Positions 1-8,358 of a stretch of 40,579 bases of DNA are shown one piece after another; the first letter of the stretch is position 1, and each line of letters starts with the position of its first letter. The notes beneath the pieces were generated by a model. It was not told where the DNA came from, searched no databases, and was given only the letters and a program-made list of their open reading frames with translations. Source of the stretch: a bacterium EF100-94H03 bin56 (GTDB taxonomy: Bacteria > Pseudomonadota > Alphaproteobacteria > SP197). The position numbers and the translations under genes were made by a program. The stretch is taken from positions 1 through 40,579 of the forward strand of contig MPMV01000040.1 in assembly GCA_002238685.1 (NCBI GenBank), in the 5' to 3' direction.

Positions 1-115
1 AAATTGAACCGAAAATCGGTCCGAAATACGGCAAAAATCCACCAGCAGAGTACTCAAGGTGATCATCGCTTGCGCCCCGGGCCGAATATGAGGCTATCGT
101 TCCCCTTGGTGATGG

Positions 116-613
116 ATGCGGGCTAGCGTCGCCGACTTTGAGTTCGGCGCATTCGCTGACGGCAACGACCCATTTATGCAGAGCGACCTTGCCGCCGTCA
201 GCGGCACGGCAACCTACTTAGGCGACGCGATCGGTGTGTATTCGGCGCGGGAAGCTGGAGCTACCGCCGTCGGGTACCTGGATGCAGATGTCCGATTGAC
301 CGCCAATTTTGGCGACGCGAACGGCCTCGGCACGATCAGAGGATCGATGACCAATTTCTTTGTGGATGGCGCACCCCATGCCGGCACACTGAACCTCGGC
401 ACAGCTGACATCGGCGCACAGAACAGTGGCTTCTTCAGAGGGTCTGTAACCGGAGCCGATAGCCAACGCAACTACACCGGACGCTGGGGCGGCCAATTCT
501 TCGGAAACGATCAAGCCGACGGACGACCCGGATCGGCGGCCGGAACGTTCGGCGCGCATTCCTCAGACGATGCCATCAACTTAGTCGGCGCGTTCGGAAC
601 CCATAAGCAGTAG
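116..613 (+). CDS. TbpB/Slam-dependent-type beta-barrel surface protein, probably 5'-truncated
   Basis: The 165-residue product has the signature of the C-terminal beta-barrel (TbpB_B_D-type) domain found in transferrin-binding protein B and other Slam-exported surface proteins: a SGTATYLG strand followed by IGVYSA, a Val-Arg-Leu-Thr-x-Asn-Phe-Gly strand, and a closing GQFFGN...GRPGSAAGTFGA motif near residues 126-147. Family members normally carry a lipoprotein signal and an N-terminal part, both missing here. The reading frame is closed by a stop at 110-112 just upstream, and no good ribosome-binding site precedes the ATG, so the start is uncertain and the gene may be a remnant of a frameshifted longer one. 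It is followed directly by a hairpin terminator. The family assignment comes from motif recognition; the ligand is unknown. Confidence 0.45.
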   Translation: MRASVADFEFGAFADGNDPFMQSDLAAVSGTATYLGDAIGVYSAREAGATAVGYLDADVRLTANFGDANGLGTIRGSMTNFFVDGAPHAGTLNLGTADIGAQNSGFFRGSVTGADSQRNYTGRWGGQFFGNDQADGRPGSAAGTFGAHSSDDAINLVGAFGTHKQ

Positions 614-643
614 ATTGCTCACCAGTTCGCTTCGGAAACGGCA

Positions 644-669
644 GAAGGGCAGCCTCGGGGTTGCCCTTC
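644..669 (+). terminator. Hairpin terminator after the TbpB-like gene
   Basis: An 11-bp stem (one G-U pair) closes a four-base TCGG loop: the left arm 644-654 starts GAAGGGCAGCC and the right arm is 659-669. A short pyrimidine/T-rich stretch (TCATTT) follows. It lies 30 bases after the stop codon, the expected place for a Rho-independent terminator, although the T-tract is weak. Confidence 0.6.
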
Positions 670-1195
670 TCATTTGCGTACGATTCCCGCCTTGCTGTGC
701 CGCTTCGTGCTTCCTGTAGCGCCGGCTGGAAGCTGTGGCGCGTATTCGAAATTCGGAACATTCGACACAACGTCGCGACGCACCACCCAACCCCCTGGCA
801 TCGCCAGGGAGCCGACGTTCAATCGCTCTTGCCTTGGCGATGCTGGAGACGTACCGCGATGAAAAGCGTGAGGAGGCCTGCTCGAACTGCTGAAGGGCAA
901 GAACAATGTCAGGAAGGTTCGGGAAAGAACTCGTGTTCCCAGCGACTCGCGCGGACTCCACGACATATGGACTGAGAGGCCAGTTCAACGAAACTGCGCT
1001 GACGCTGTTCCGTCTGTGGTCCCCGGAAAGCGGCATGGCGTTGGCCCAGAGCGGTGGGCGATGGACCGCCGATTGCGAGAGGGTCGAGCACCCTGATGCA
1101 GGCGTCGGTGAGGGTGATCCTGAGCATCGTCGTTCTCCCGATCGTGTTGCAGCCGGGGGCGGCGGAGAGGCACAGAATGCGGGAGAAAACCGACA
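670..1195. other. Gene-less stretch, nothing recognised
   Basis: About 530 bases between the terminator and the end of the minus-strand dioxygenase gene. Short open frames exist on both strands (one around 1096-1239 plus would give a small hydrophobic peptide), but none has a convincing ribosome-binding site, a recognisable domain or sustained codon bias. It may hold eroded coding remnants. Confidence 0.4.
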
Positions 1196-2206
1196 TTATC
1201 TCAACAAATTCGCACCACAAGAGTGCGGAGCGGCTGTGACGGTCGCATCGGCGGGTTGCGTGGATTCGATGTCGGCGGCGATGGCGTCGCCTGAACGGGC
1301 CCACCGGGCGCCCATTTCTCCAGTCGAACCGTAACCGCTCCAGATCCTGAATCCGAGGAGCTGACGCAGGCGTTCCGGTGCTTCATCCACGATCCCGGAA
1401 CGGGTGCCGAGCGTGAAGTTCATGAGTGTCCGCATCTGCGGCGCGGCGTAGAGCGTCGGCATCCCGTATCGCGTCTCGTTCGAGGTGTTGGGGCCCGCCG
1501 AATGCCAGGTACGGCCCTCCCAGATCGCGATCGTGCCCGCCGGTCCTTCGGCGGCGACCGAAGGGACCACGTGAGGCACGGACTGATCCGGCTGACTGCC
1601 GGTCATGTGGCTTCCCGGAACCAGGCGGGTTGCGCCGTTTGCTTCCGTGAAATCCGAGACGAAGAGCATGGTCTGGGCGACCAAAGGCGCCGCGATCGCC
1701 TGCGTCGCCTTCCTCAGTGGCCCCTGAACGGCGCCTTCGCGGGTGATCGTGCCGCCGGGCAAATGACGTTCTCCCGGCATCACGGTTGGCGGCATCCACC
1801 ATTGGTCCGTGTGAAGCGCCATAGCCGGGTTGCCGGGACGGGTGAGGTGCGCGGACGATTCGCTCAGCAGGTATTCGGGACCCAGAAGTTGCTCGAGAAT
1901 TGGCCGGGTGTCTGGATGATCGACGGCACGCAGGAACACCTCGCCCTTGTTGATGAGCATGAGAACCCACTGGTTGTTGCTGTCAGCGGCATTCACCTTG
2001 TCGGCAAAGACATGGTCACCCCTTTCAGCCTCGGTTTCGGCGAGTTCCTCGAGGCGCTCGCGCATCTCCCGCAACATGTCCCCAGTAACCGCCTCGGCAA
2101 TCATGCAGTACCCCCACCGGTCCATGTCACGCTTGAGCCGTGACGAATCGCGTGTGGGTTTGGGGAGGTCGCCTTCGTCCCAGAAGATATTGCGCTCGTC
2201 GGTCAC
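1196..2206 (-). CDS. Phytanoyl-CoA dioxygenase (PhyH) family Fe(II)/2-oxoglutarate oxygenase
   Basis: Predicted non-haem iron, 2-oxoglutarate-dependent hydroxylase of 336 residues. The metal facial triad is visible: His132-x-Asp134 in LHTDQWW and His235 in GRTWHSAGPN, with Arg246 (NETRYG) placed to bind the 2-oxoglutarate carboxylate. The open frame extends far upstream, but the GTG at 2206 is preceded by a perfect GGGAGGA Shine-Dalgarno, and the upstream residues have no family similarity, so this start is preferred. It is divergent from the dehydrogenase/hydrolase pair across about 160 bases that must contain both promoters. PhyH relatives hydroxylate many small molecules, so the substrate cannot be named; the divergent neighbours suggest a small catabolic module. 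Confidence 0.85.
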   Translation of the reverse strand: MTDERNIFWDEGDLPKPTRDSSRLKRDMDRWGYCMIAEAVTGDMLREMRERLEELAETEAERGDHVFADKVNAADSNNQWVLMLINKGEVFLRAVDHPDTRPILEQLLGPEYLLSESSAHLTRPGNPAMALHTDQWWMPPTVMPGERHLPGGTITREGAVQGPLRKATQAIAAPLVAQTMLFVSDFTEANGATRLVPGSHMTGSQPDQSVPHVVPSVAAEGPAGTIAIWEGRTWHSAGPNTSNETRYGMPTLYAAPQMRTLMNFTLGTRSGIVDEAPERLRQLLGFRIWSGYGSTGEMGARWARSGDAIAADIESTQPADATVTAAPHSCGANLLR

Positions 2207-2365
2207 TGGTTCCTCCCGGGGGCGTCCCTGCCATTGGTCATTGTCATGGTCCGTTCCGGCGCCGGTCAAGGGATACGCCGACCGGCAATGGTGGAAAATG
2301 GATCGTCTCGACACCGGCCTGCCGGCGGTGCAGGATTTCGTGATCGTGGCGCGGGACACCCCATC

Positions 2366-3328
2366 ATGAAGGTCGCATTCATCGGGTTGGGCAATGTGGG
2401 GGGCAAGCTGGCAGGAAGCCTCCAGCGCAACGGGTTCGATCTCGTGGTGAGAGATCTCGACCGCGATGCTGCACACCCCTTCCTCGAGAACGGCGCCGGC
2501 TGGGCGGAGAGTCCACAAGTCATGGCCCGTACATGCGACGTGGTGATCACGTGCCTGCCGTCTCCTGCGGCATCGGCCAGGGTCATGGAAGCGCAGGACG
2601 GGATCCTCGCCGGCCTGCGGCCGGGAAGCATCTGGGCGGAAATGAGCACCACCGACGAGGCGGAAGTCCGCCGTCTCGGAGCGCTTGTCGAGGCGGCGGG
2701 CGGCGAAGCGGTCGACTGTCCCGTCTCCGGTGGATGCCACAGGGCGGCGACCGGCAACATTGCCATCTTCGCCGGCTGCGAGCGCGGTGTCTTCGAGCGC
2801 ATGCTCCCCCTGCTGAAGGCGATGGGCCGGCGCATTCTTCACACTGGCCCGCTGGGATCCGCATCCATCCTCAAGGTGGTCACCAACTACCTGGCAACGG
2901 CCAATCTCGTTTCCCTTGCCGAGGCCCTCGTCACCGCGAAGATGGCCGGCATGGACCTCCCCACCACCTACGAGGCGATCCGCATTTCATCGGGCAACTC
3001 GTTCGTGCACGAGACCGAAAGCCAGGTGATCCTCAACGGCAGCCGTGACATCAACTTCACGATGGACCTGGTGTCGAAGGATATCGGAATCTTCCAGACG
3101 ATAGCCGAACGGGCCGGGATCCCCGTCGAGATTGCACCTAAGCTGGTCGAGATCTTCCAGGATGGCGAGGCGCGTTACGGCCCGAGGGAATGGTCACCCA
3201 ACATCATCCGCAGACTCGAGGAGGCCTGCGGTGTCTCGATTGTTGCCCCCGGCTTTCCGGCGGAGATGATCGATGACGAACCAGAAGAGCCAGGCCGGGA
3301 AGTGATCCCGAGAGGAGAAACCAGATGA
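2366..3328 (+). CDS. 3-hydroxyisobutyrate dehydrogenase / tartronate semialdehyde reductase family NAD(P) oxidoreductase
   Basis: A beta-hydroxyacid dehydrogenase of 320 residues. The N-terminal Rossmann motif GLGNVG is at residues 7-12, the substrate-binding SGG loop at 121-123, and the catalytic Lys170 with Asn174 in ILKVVTNYL. These enzymes reversibly oxidise short beta-hydroxy acids (3-hydroxyisobutyrate, glycerate and relatives). The frame is open further upstream, but the ATG at 2366 gives the canonical N-terminus MKVAFIGLG. The last four bases overlap the next gene (ATGA), so the two are translationally coupled. The substrate is not predictable from the sequence; the family assignment is firm. 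Confidence 0.85.
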   Translation: MKVAFIGLGNVGGKLAGSLQRNGFDLVVRDLDRDAAHPFLENGAGWAESPQVMARTCDVVITCLPSPAASARVMEAQDGILAGLRPGSIWAEMSTTDEAEVRRLGALVEAAGGEAVDCPVSGGCHRAATGNIAIFAGCERGVFERMLPLLKAMGRRILHTGPLGSASILKVVTNYLATANLVSLAEALVTAKMAGMDLPTTYEAIRISSGNSFVHETESQVILNGSRDINFTMDLVSKDIGIFQTIAERAGIPVEIAPKLVEIFQDGEARYGPREWSPNIIRRLEEACGVSIVAPGFPAEMIDDEPEEPGREVIPRGETR

Positions 3329-4467
3329 GCACCATCATTGCCAATCCCGATCTCGTTGTCGGCCCGGACCAGCGGGAAGCATGGGTCACCTCCAGCCGAC
3401 GGCGCCGGGGGTTCCACAATCTGTGGCGCCTGACGCGCTACGGATTTTTCCTGAGGAGCCCCGACGTTCTCACGCTCAAGCGGCGGATCGACCGGCGGAT
3501 CGGCGACATGCCCGAGGTGCGGCGTCTGACGGGCACCACCTACTTTTCCGCCATGGTGGTGCTGCGCCACGACGAGCTTGTGTTCGAGGCTTACGCGCCC
3601 GACTTCGGTCCCGACCGTCCCCACACCTGCATGTCCATCTCGAAGACGGCCATGAACCTGCTGGTCGGCCGCCTCGTCGAGGAAGGGCGTCTCGACATGC
3701 AGTCACGCGTCGTCGATCACCTGCCGGAGATCGGCAGCGGCTACGCCGATGCGACCGTCCAGGACGTCATGGACATGAACATCGTCAACGACTATGCGGA
3801 GGACTATTCCGATCCGATGACGACGGCCCTCGCCGACCATGGAGTCGCCATGGGCTGGCGCCTTCCTGCTGATGGAGCAGAAGAACCCGTCAACAGGTCG
3901 TTCCTGTGCGGCATTGCCAGTGATGACCTCGCCAACCGTTCGGGTGAACCGCAGTACAAGTCGGCGAACACCGATGTCGTCGGTTGGGTGGCGGAGAGGG
4001 TGGCGAAGAGACCGCTGAGGCATCACTTCATCGACGTTGTCGAGGGTGCGGGCATCGAGGACACGTTCTGGCTTTCGTGCGACCGCGACGGCGTTCCCAA
4101 CCTCAACGGCGGAGTTTCGATGAGCGCCCGCGACCTCGCACGCTATGGTCTCATCTTCGTTCGCGGTGGCCGGGGAATCCACGGCGAGACGATCGGCAGC
4201 CAGGCCTTCATCAGCGCAACCCGTGCCCAGACCGGACCGCGCTATGCGCCGCCGGCAGATCACATCACCTACGGCAACCAGATGCGCACCAACGGCCGCT
4301 GGATCGGCCATGGCGGCTGGGGTGGCCAGTTCCTCTTCATTGATCCGGACAGCGGGACGGTGGTGGCATTCTTCAGTGTCCTCGAGGACGACAGCGCCGC
4401 CGATTTCTCCTACCAGCTCGAAACCATCGCAATGGCCGAGGCCATCTCACTGATGGATCCGGTCTGA
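3325..4467 (+). CDS. Serine hydrolase of the beta-lactamase class C / 6-aminohexanoate-dimer hydrolase type
   Basis: A penicillin-binding-protein-like serine hydrolase of 380 residues. The active-site SxxK is Ser104-Lys107 (MSISK), the second motif is Tyr211 in YKSAN, and an HGG (329-331) replaces the KTG motif of true beta-lactamases, as in NylB-like esterases and amidases. No signal peptide is present, so it is probably cytoplasmic and a metabolic esterase or amidase rather than a resistance enzyme. It starts inside the stop codon of the dehydrogenase gene, so the two products probably act on the same substrate; a hydrolase releasing a hydroxyacid for the dehydrogenase is a reasonable inference. 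Confidence 0.8.
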   Translation: MSTIIANPDLVVGPDQREAWVTSSRRRRGFHNLWRLTRYGFFLRSPDVLTLKRRIDRRIGDMPEVRRLTGTTYFSAMVVLRHDELVFEAYAPDFGPDRPHTCMSISKTAMNLLVGRLVEEGRLDMQSRVVDHLPEIGSGYADATVQDVMDMNIVNDYAEDYSDPMTTALADHGVAMGWRLPADGAEEPVNRSFLCGIASDDLANRSGEPQYKSANTDVVGWVAERVAKRPLRHHFIDVVEGAGIEDTFWLSCDRDGVPNLNGGVSMSARDLARYGLIFVRGGRGIHGETIGSQAFISATRAQTGPRYAPPADHITYGNQMRTNGRWIGHGGWGGQFLFIDPDSGTVVAFFSVLEDDSAADFSYQLETIAMAEAISLMDPV

Positions 4468-4898
4468 CCGCCCGCGCTTTCAGCCCTGCCGGACAGACAT
4501 CGCCGGCATGAACGACCATCTCGCCCGGATCATCGCTGTCGAACTGCCGGCAGCGGCCCGGGGATCCGAATGCCGCCGACCGCTTCGGACCTCGGAAATG
4601 TTGGCACGGGCGCCCTTCCGGGACGAGGGCCGTCTGATGGCACCGGACATCGAGGCAGTCTCGCCGATGGTGCCGGGTGGCACTCTTGCCGAACCGGTAG
4701 CAACAGCACTCGATTGATCTTGCCATGCTTCGCTTCCATGGGCCTTGCGGAGTTCCCCAGGACTGCCAGGGAGTGGACCTGACCTGTTCGATGGCGGCCT
4801 TTGTTCGAGCAGTATGCCGTTCGGATTCTTAGTTGAGACGGTGGACTTCACCGGAGTCAGGTGGTTGTCTGGACTTCGGCACAGCAGGGATCCGAACC
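4468..4898. other. Intergenic stretch, no gene recognised
   Basis: About 430 bases. A weak inverted repeat (TGCCGG/CCGGCA) sits shortly after the hydrolase stop codon and could end that transcript. Short frames on both strands show no domain, good start signal or family similarity that I recognise. The promoter of the HlyU-family gene should lie in the last part. Confidence 0.35.
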
Positions 4899-5225
4899 AT
4901 GGCGTCGTTCGTTTCGCGAATTCTCAAGAGCCTCACCGGACAGTCCGGCGACGAGGAGAAGCGGCCCTCCGAAAGCGACAAGACGGAGGCCTACAAGGGG
5001 CTTGTCATTCACCCGGCGCCGGAACGTGAAGGACAGCAATGGCGGATCGCCGGCGCCATTATCCAGCAATGCGAGGATGGCGATCGGGAACGCACCTTCA
5101 CCCGAGCCGACACATTCTCAACGCGTGAGGAAGCCGTGACCAATTCGGTTCGCAAGGGAAAGCAAATCATCGACGAGCGGGGACCGAAGCTCTTCGATGA
5201 CGGCAAGGCAACCGGCAGGGCCTGA
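4899..5225 (+). CDS. HlyU family protein
   Basis: A small protein of 108 residues matching the HlyU family (PF10115-type): an N-terminal MASFVSRILKSLTG segment, a variable acidic linker, then the conserved core YKGLVIHPAPEREGQQWRIAG, the RTFTRADTF strand and EEAVTNSVRKGKQIIDE. In Vibrio, HlyU is a winged-helix activator, but this unrelated family of the same name, common in Alphaproteobacteria, has no established function. The ATG at 4899 is chosen because AGGGA lies eight bases upstream and the N-terminus then matches family members; the frame is open 22 codons further upstream. It appears monocistronic. Confidence 0.75.
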   Translation: MASFVSRILKSLTGQSGDEEKRPSESDKTEAYKGLVIHPAPEREGQQWRIAGAIIQQCEDGDRERTFTRADTFSTREEAVTNSVRKGKQIIDERGPKLFDDGKATGRA

Positions 5226-5242
5226 TTCCTCGTGACCGCTCC

Positions 5243-5438
5243 TCAACTCCTGGCGCGGGCACGCTCCCGCAGGTAGAGAAAGAGTGGCAGTCCGAGTGAG
5301 ACGCCAACGCAGATTGTTCCGAGTACGGGCGCCCAAAGCCCCATCACGCCGGCACCCACAGATCCCGAACAGAGCGACGGCGGCAACGATCACCACCGGC
5401 CGATCCGGTTTCCAGCCATGCGCGTTCCGAGGCGTCAT
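5243..5438 (-). pseudogene. Frameshifted small two-helix membrane protein
   Basis: Read from 5438, the product begins MTPRNAHGWKPDRP and runs into a hydrophobic helix (VVIVAAVALFGI). Around 5345 the reading continues only after a one-base shift, into VGAGVMGLWAP, a second hydrophobic segment and a charged C-terminus LRERARARS before the stop at 5243. Two frames that each carry half of a membrane-protein-like sequence on the same strand suggest a recent single-base frameshift, or a sequencing error. I do not recognise the family. Confidence 0.35.
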
Positions 5439-5557
5439 CCGCAATGGCATCGTGGCACCATTCGACGAGTTCCCCGAGCGTGCAGCTGGGGCGCGTTCGG
5501 CGCACGGCATTTGGACGGCCTTCCTCGATCCCTGTATCCATGCCGGGACCAACATGA

Positions 5558-5662
5558 CGTTCCAGGACATCAAGGAAGTTCGTCATCATCGGTGGTGGCT
5601 CGGTGCCCTGCGCGCTGACCCGCCTCGGCTGGACGGACGCGGTCCTCCAGGAAGCGGGCTGA
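5558..5662 (+). pseudogene. Remnant of a dimethylglycine/sarcosine dehydrogenase-like flavoprotein N-terminus
   Basis: A short frame reads KFVIIGGGSV followed by LGWTDAVLQEAG and a stop at 5660-5662. Intact dimethylglycine/sarcosine dehydrogenases begin with a VVIIGGG dinucleotide-binding strand, a helix, then LGW(T/K)DVVLLE, so the fragment matches the FAD-binding beta-alpha-beta with about five residues deleted between the strand and the helix end. There is an in-frame stop upstream and no continuing similarity downstream. It is best read as a decayed gene scrap; chance similarity is possible because the match is short. Confidence 0.4.
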
Positions 5663-5828
5663 GCAGCCATTGGCGGTTGCGGTCCCTGCGGATCAGCTCA
5701 CCGACAAACTCTGTTTCAGGCACTCACGCAATCCGACAGGCACATGAATCTGTCGGCAGATTGTGGTGTCTCAGTCTCATTGCGGGCGGGAAGGCGGAGG
5801 ATTTCGCCGGTGGCCCAGCCTGAATGTT

Positions 5829-5863
5829 CCGCATCCCCCTTGGCCATGCCAAGGGGGATGCGG
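5829..5863 (-). terminator. Strong hairpin downstream of the TRAP binding-protein gene
   Basis: A perfect 16-bp inverted repeat (arms 5829-5844 and 5848-5863, starting CCGCATCCCCC on the plus strand) with a three-base CAT loop lies 14 bases beyond the stop codon of the minus-strand dctP-type gene. No T-tract follows on either strand, so termination may be weak or the hairpin may protect the mRNA 3' end. Confidence 0.6.
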
Positions 5864-5876
5864 CAATGGTTGGGGA

Positions 5877-6929
5877 TCAGCTGTAGCGGTACGGCTTGCC
5901 CGCCTGGGCCATCACCTCGTTGTACTGGCGGAAGATGCCGACGACACGGGCGGCACGCTCGCTGGTCGCGGCAATCTCGTCCCAGAACTTGACGGCTTCG
6001 GCCTCGACCTGGGCCCACTCGTCATCGGGAATGGAGGTCAGCGACATCTTGGTCCCCTGGGTCCGCAAATGGGCCTCGCCGCCCCAGTACCAGTACTGGC
6101 GGTAGTAGTGCGACGAATCCATGGCCAGGCGCCAGATGGTCTTCAGATGGTCCGGCAACTCGTTCCAGCGATCTTCATTGGCGAAGAAGTGGCCGATCCA
6201 GGCCCCGGAAATGTTGTTGGTGAGGAAGTAGTCGGTGACGTCCGCCCAGCCCACCGTGTAGTCCTCGGTGATTCCGGACCAGGCGACCCCGTCAAGTTCA
6301 CCGGTCTGCACCGCCACCTCGATGTCCTCCCAGGGAAGGGTGACCGGAACGACACCGAACTTCTGCAGGAAGCGGCCGGCAGTCGGGAAGGTGAACACCC
6401 GCTTGCCCTCGAGATCCGCCAGCGAGTGGATCGGATCCTTGGTGGCGAAGTGGCAGGGATCCCAGGCGCCGGCGGAAAGCCACTTGACGCCGCCCACTTC
6501 CGAATAGGCCTCATCCCAGATCTCGCCCAGACCGTACTGACTGAACAGCACCGGCACATCGAGACTGTACCGCAGCGCCAGCGGGAAATAGCCACCGAAG
6601 ACCGATACATCGGTGGGCGCGGCGATCGAGTCGTCATCGGACTGCACCGCATCGATCGTTCCGTTCTGCATGGCCCGGAAGAGTTCGCCCGTGGGAACAA
6701 GCTGGTCGGCAAAGAACAGCTCGATTTCCATCTCGCCGTTGGCGGCCTTGTTGAAGGCGTCAACCGCGGGCTTGATCACGTGCTCGGCAAGAGCCGGACC
6801 GGCATAGGTCTGGAGCCGCCAGCGGATCATCGACTGGCCATGCACGGCGGGTGCGGCAAGGGCGGCAGCGCCAGCGCCGACGGTCGCCGCGGCGCCGGTC
6901 TTGAGGAAGGAACGTCTTGACTTGGTCAT
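5877..6929 (-). CDS. TRAP transporter substrate-binding protein (DctP family), Tat-exported
   Basis: Periplasmic binding protein of 350 residues for a tripartite ATP-independent transporter. The N-terminus carries a twin-arginine signal (SRRSFLK, then a hydrophobic stretch ending near APAVHGQS), and the mature part follows the DctP fold, with the GELFRAMQNGTIDAV segment and the LADLEGKRVF hinge region typical of the family. The ATG at 6929 is chosen because AGGAGG lies 11 bases upstream and the Tat motif then starts the protein. The dctQM genes are upstream but separated by an unrelated ATPase gene; the operon begins with a ureohydrolase and a cupin gene, hinting at a guanidino or amino-acid-like ligand (inference). 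Confidence 0.9.
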   Translation of the reverse strand: MTKSRRSFLKTGAAATVGAGAAALAAPAVHGQSMIRWRLQTYAGPALAEHVIKPAVDAFNKAANGEMEIELFFADQLVPTGELFRAMQNGTIDAVQSDDDSIAAPTDVSVFGGYFPLALRYSLDVPVLFSQYGLGEIWDEAYSEVGGVKWLSAGAWDPCHFATKDPIHSLADLEGKRVFTFPTAGRFLQKFGVVPVTLPWEDIEVAVQTGELDGVAWSGITEDYTVGWADVTDYFLTNNISGAWIGHFFANEDRWNELPDHLKTIWRLAMDSSHYYRQYWYWGGEAHLRTQGTKMSLTSIPDDEWAQVEAEAVKFWDEIAATSERAARVVGIFRQYNEVMAQAGKPYRYS

Positions 6930-7049
6930 GGTGTCAGGCCTCCTGTTTGTCGTGGGTTCACGATTATCAACGAGGTGGTTTACCTGACAAGCAGGCTGCG
7001 CACCACCAGCGCCCGGGCCGAACGGCATGAACGATGAGGAGTGTTGCGT

Positions 7050-8222
7050 TCAGGGGCGGGCCCGCAGGTCCGCAGCCAGTTGACGCACACTTATGGCCTC
7101 GATGGTTCGGGACACGGGATAGCGATCGTCTCCGGCATGCACGACAAAGGCACGCTCGGGCTCCAGATCCCCGCAGGCGACATGGAAGCCGCGGCTGACC
7201 CGGGCGGAAAGCGAGCGCTTGATCTCCACGGCCCAGCGGGTGCCGTCCTCGTGTTCGATGACGAGGTCGACTTCGGCACCTGCACTCGTCCGGTAGAAAT
7301 GAGGCCTGGAGCGCGGCGGCAAGGCGGCAAGCAACGTCTCGATGACCCAGCCCTCCCAGCTTGCTCCAACGACCGGATGACCGGCGAGCTGTTCCAGTGA
7401 AGCGATGCCGAGCAGGGCATGCACCAGGCCACTGTCCCGCACATAGACCTTCGGCGCCCTGACAAGGCGCTTGCCGACGTTGGCGTGGAGTGGCGCCAGC
7501 CGGCGGACCAGAAGAAGGTCAGCCAGAAGGTCGATGTAGCGGGTCACCGACTGTGCACTCACTTCCAGCGCCCGTGCAAGCGTGGACGCATTGAGCATCG
7601 TTCCCTGGAGGTGGGCCAGCATCGTCCACAGTCGTTCCAGCGTGGCAGCGGGTATGCGCGGGCCGAACACAGCGACATCGCGTTCCAGATACGTGCGGAT
7701 AAAATCCCGGCGCCAAGCCATGCTGTCCGTGTCGCTCGCCGCGAGATAGCTCTGCGGAAACCCGCCACGCAACCACAACCGCTCGCGCGTGCTGCGGTCA
7801 TCCTCCACCTCCAGCGCCGAGAGTGGCGCAAGGTCGATGTATGCGATTCGGCCGGCCAGCGTCTCTCCTGACTGACGCAGGATGTCGATGGACGCCGAAC
7901 CGAGGATGAGGAATCGGCCCCTTCCCTTCGATCTGCGGCGGCCTCTGTCGATGACCCCACGCAATGCCTGGAAGATGTCCGGCAGCCGGTGAATCTCGTC
8001 AAGGATGACAAGCCGGTCTTCCACGTGATCGAGGAAGAGCGCAGGCTCGCCGAGCCGGTTGCGGTCGTCGCGGTCTTCCAGATCGAGATAGAGCGAGTCT
8101 CGTGATCGGGCAATGTCCAGTGCGAGCGTGGTCTTGCCGACCTGCCTTGGTCCGATGAGTGCCACGGCCGCCTGGCGAGCGAGAGCATTCCTGACGTCAG
8201 GTGCGATCATTCTCGGGATCAT
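7050..8222 (-). CDS. AAA+ ATPase with C-terminal DUF4143 domain
   Basis: A 390-residue member of the prokaryotic AAA_14/DUF4143 family. Walker A is GPRQVGKTT (residues 24-32) and Walker B is LVILDE (71-76). The middle part has the usual RGGFPQSYLA motif and a winged-helix-like region, and the C-terminal half is the DUF4143 nuclease-like domain (FYRTSAGAEVDLVI, WAVEIKRS). The cellular role of the family is not established. It sits between dctM and dctP and breaks the TRAP gene set, while having its own AT-rich palindromic promoter region, so it looks like an inserted moron-type gene. The ATG at 8222 abuts AAGG; Met5 (8210) has better spacing from that Shine-Dalgarno and may be the true start. 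Confidence 0.85.
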   Translation of the reverse strand: MIPRMIAPDVRNALARQAAVALIGPRQVGKTTLALDIARSRDSLYLDLEDRDDRNRLGEPALFLDHVEDRLVILDEIHRLPDIFQALRGVIDRGRRRSKGRGRFLILGSASIDILRQSGETLAGRIAYIDLAPLSALEVEDDRSTRERLWLRGGFPQSYLAASDTDSMAWRRDFIRTYLERDVAVFGPRIPAATLERLWTMLAHLQGTMLNASTLARALEVSAQSVTRYIDLLADLLLVRRLAPLHANVGKRLVRAPKVYVRDSGLVHALLGIASLEQLAGHPVVGASWEGWVIETLLAALPPRSRPHFYRTSAGAEVDLVIEHEDGTRWAVEIKRSLSARVSRGFHVACGDLEPERAFVVHAGDDRYPVSRTIEAISVRQLAADLRARP

Positions 8223-8259
8223 CCTTGTAATTTATCCAGTTTGTAGATAAATTGCAAGG
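8223..8259 (-). promoter_or_regulatory. AT-rich 14-bp inverted repeat overlapping the ATPase start region
   Basis: Arms 8223-8236 and 8246-8259 (CCTTGYAATTTATC and its complement, one mismatch) with a nine-base spacer abut the first ATG of the ATPase gene. The island of A+T contrasts with its GC-rich surroundings. It could be an operator at which a protein represses the gene, or an RNA hairpin that covers the ribosome-binding site, whose AAGG lies in one arm. Confidence 0.5.
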
Positions 8260-8358
8260 AACACTCCGCGTCGTTCCTGGCACATGATGCGACACGACAC
8301 CGGAGTGACGGCTCCGGGGAACGGGCTTCACGCGATGAAGGGCGGTCCCGGGACCTCG

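Noticed and set aside
2207..2842. N-terminal extension of the PhyH gene
   Set aside because: The upstream residues are antisense to the dehydrogenase gene, lack family similarity, and a GTG with a perfect Shine-Dalgarno sits at 2206.
5284..5823. A 179-codon plus-strand open frame
   Set aside because: It mixes unrelated segments, has no ribosome-binding site or domain, and the dehydrogenase-like signal within it is in another frame.
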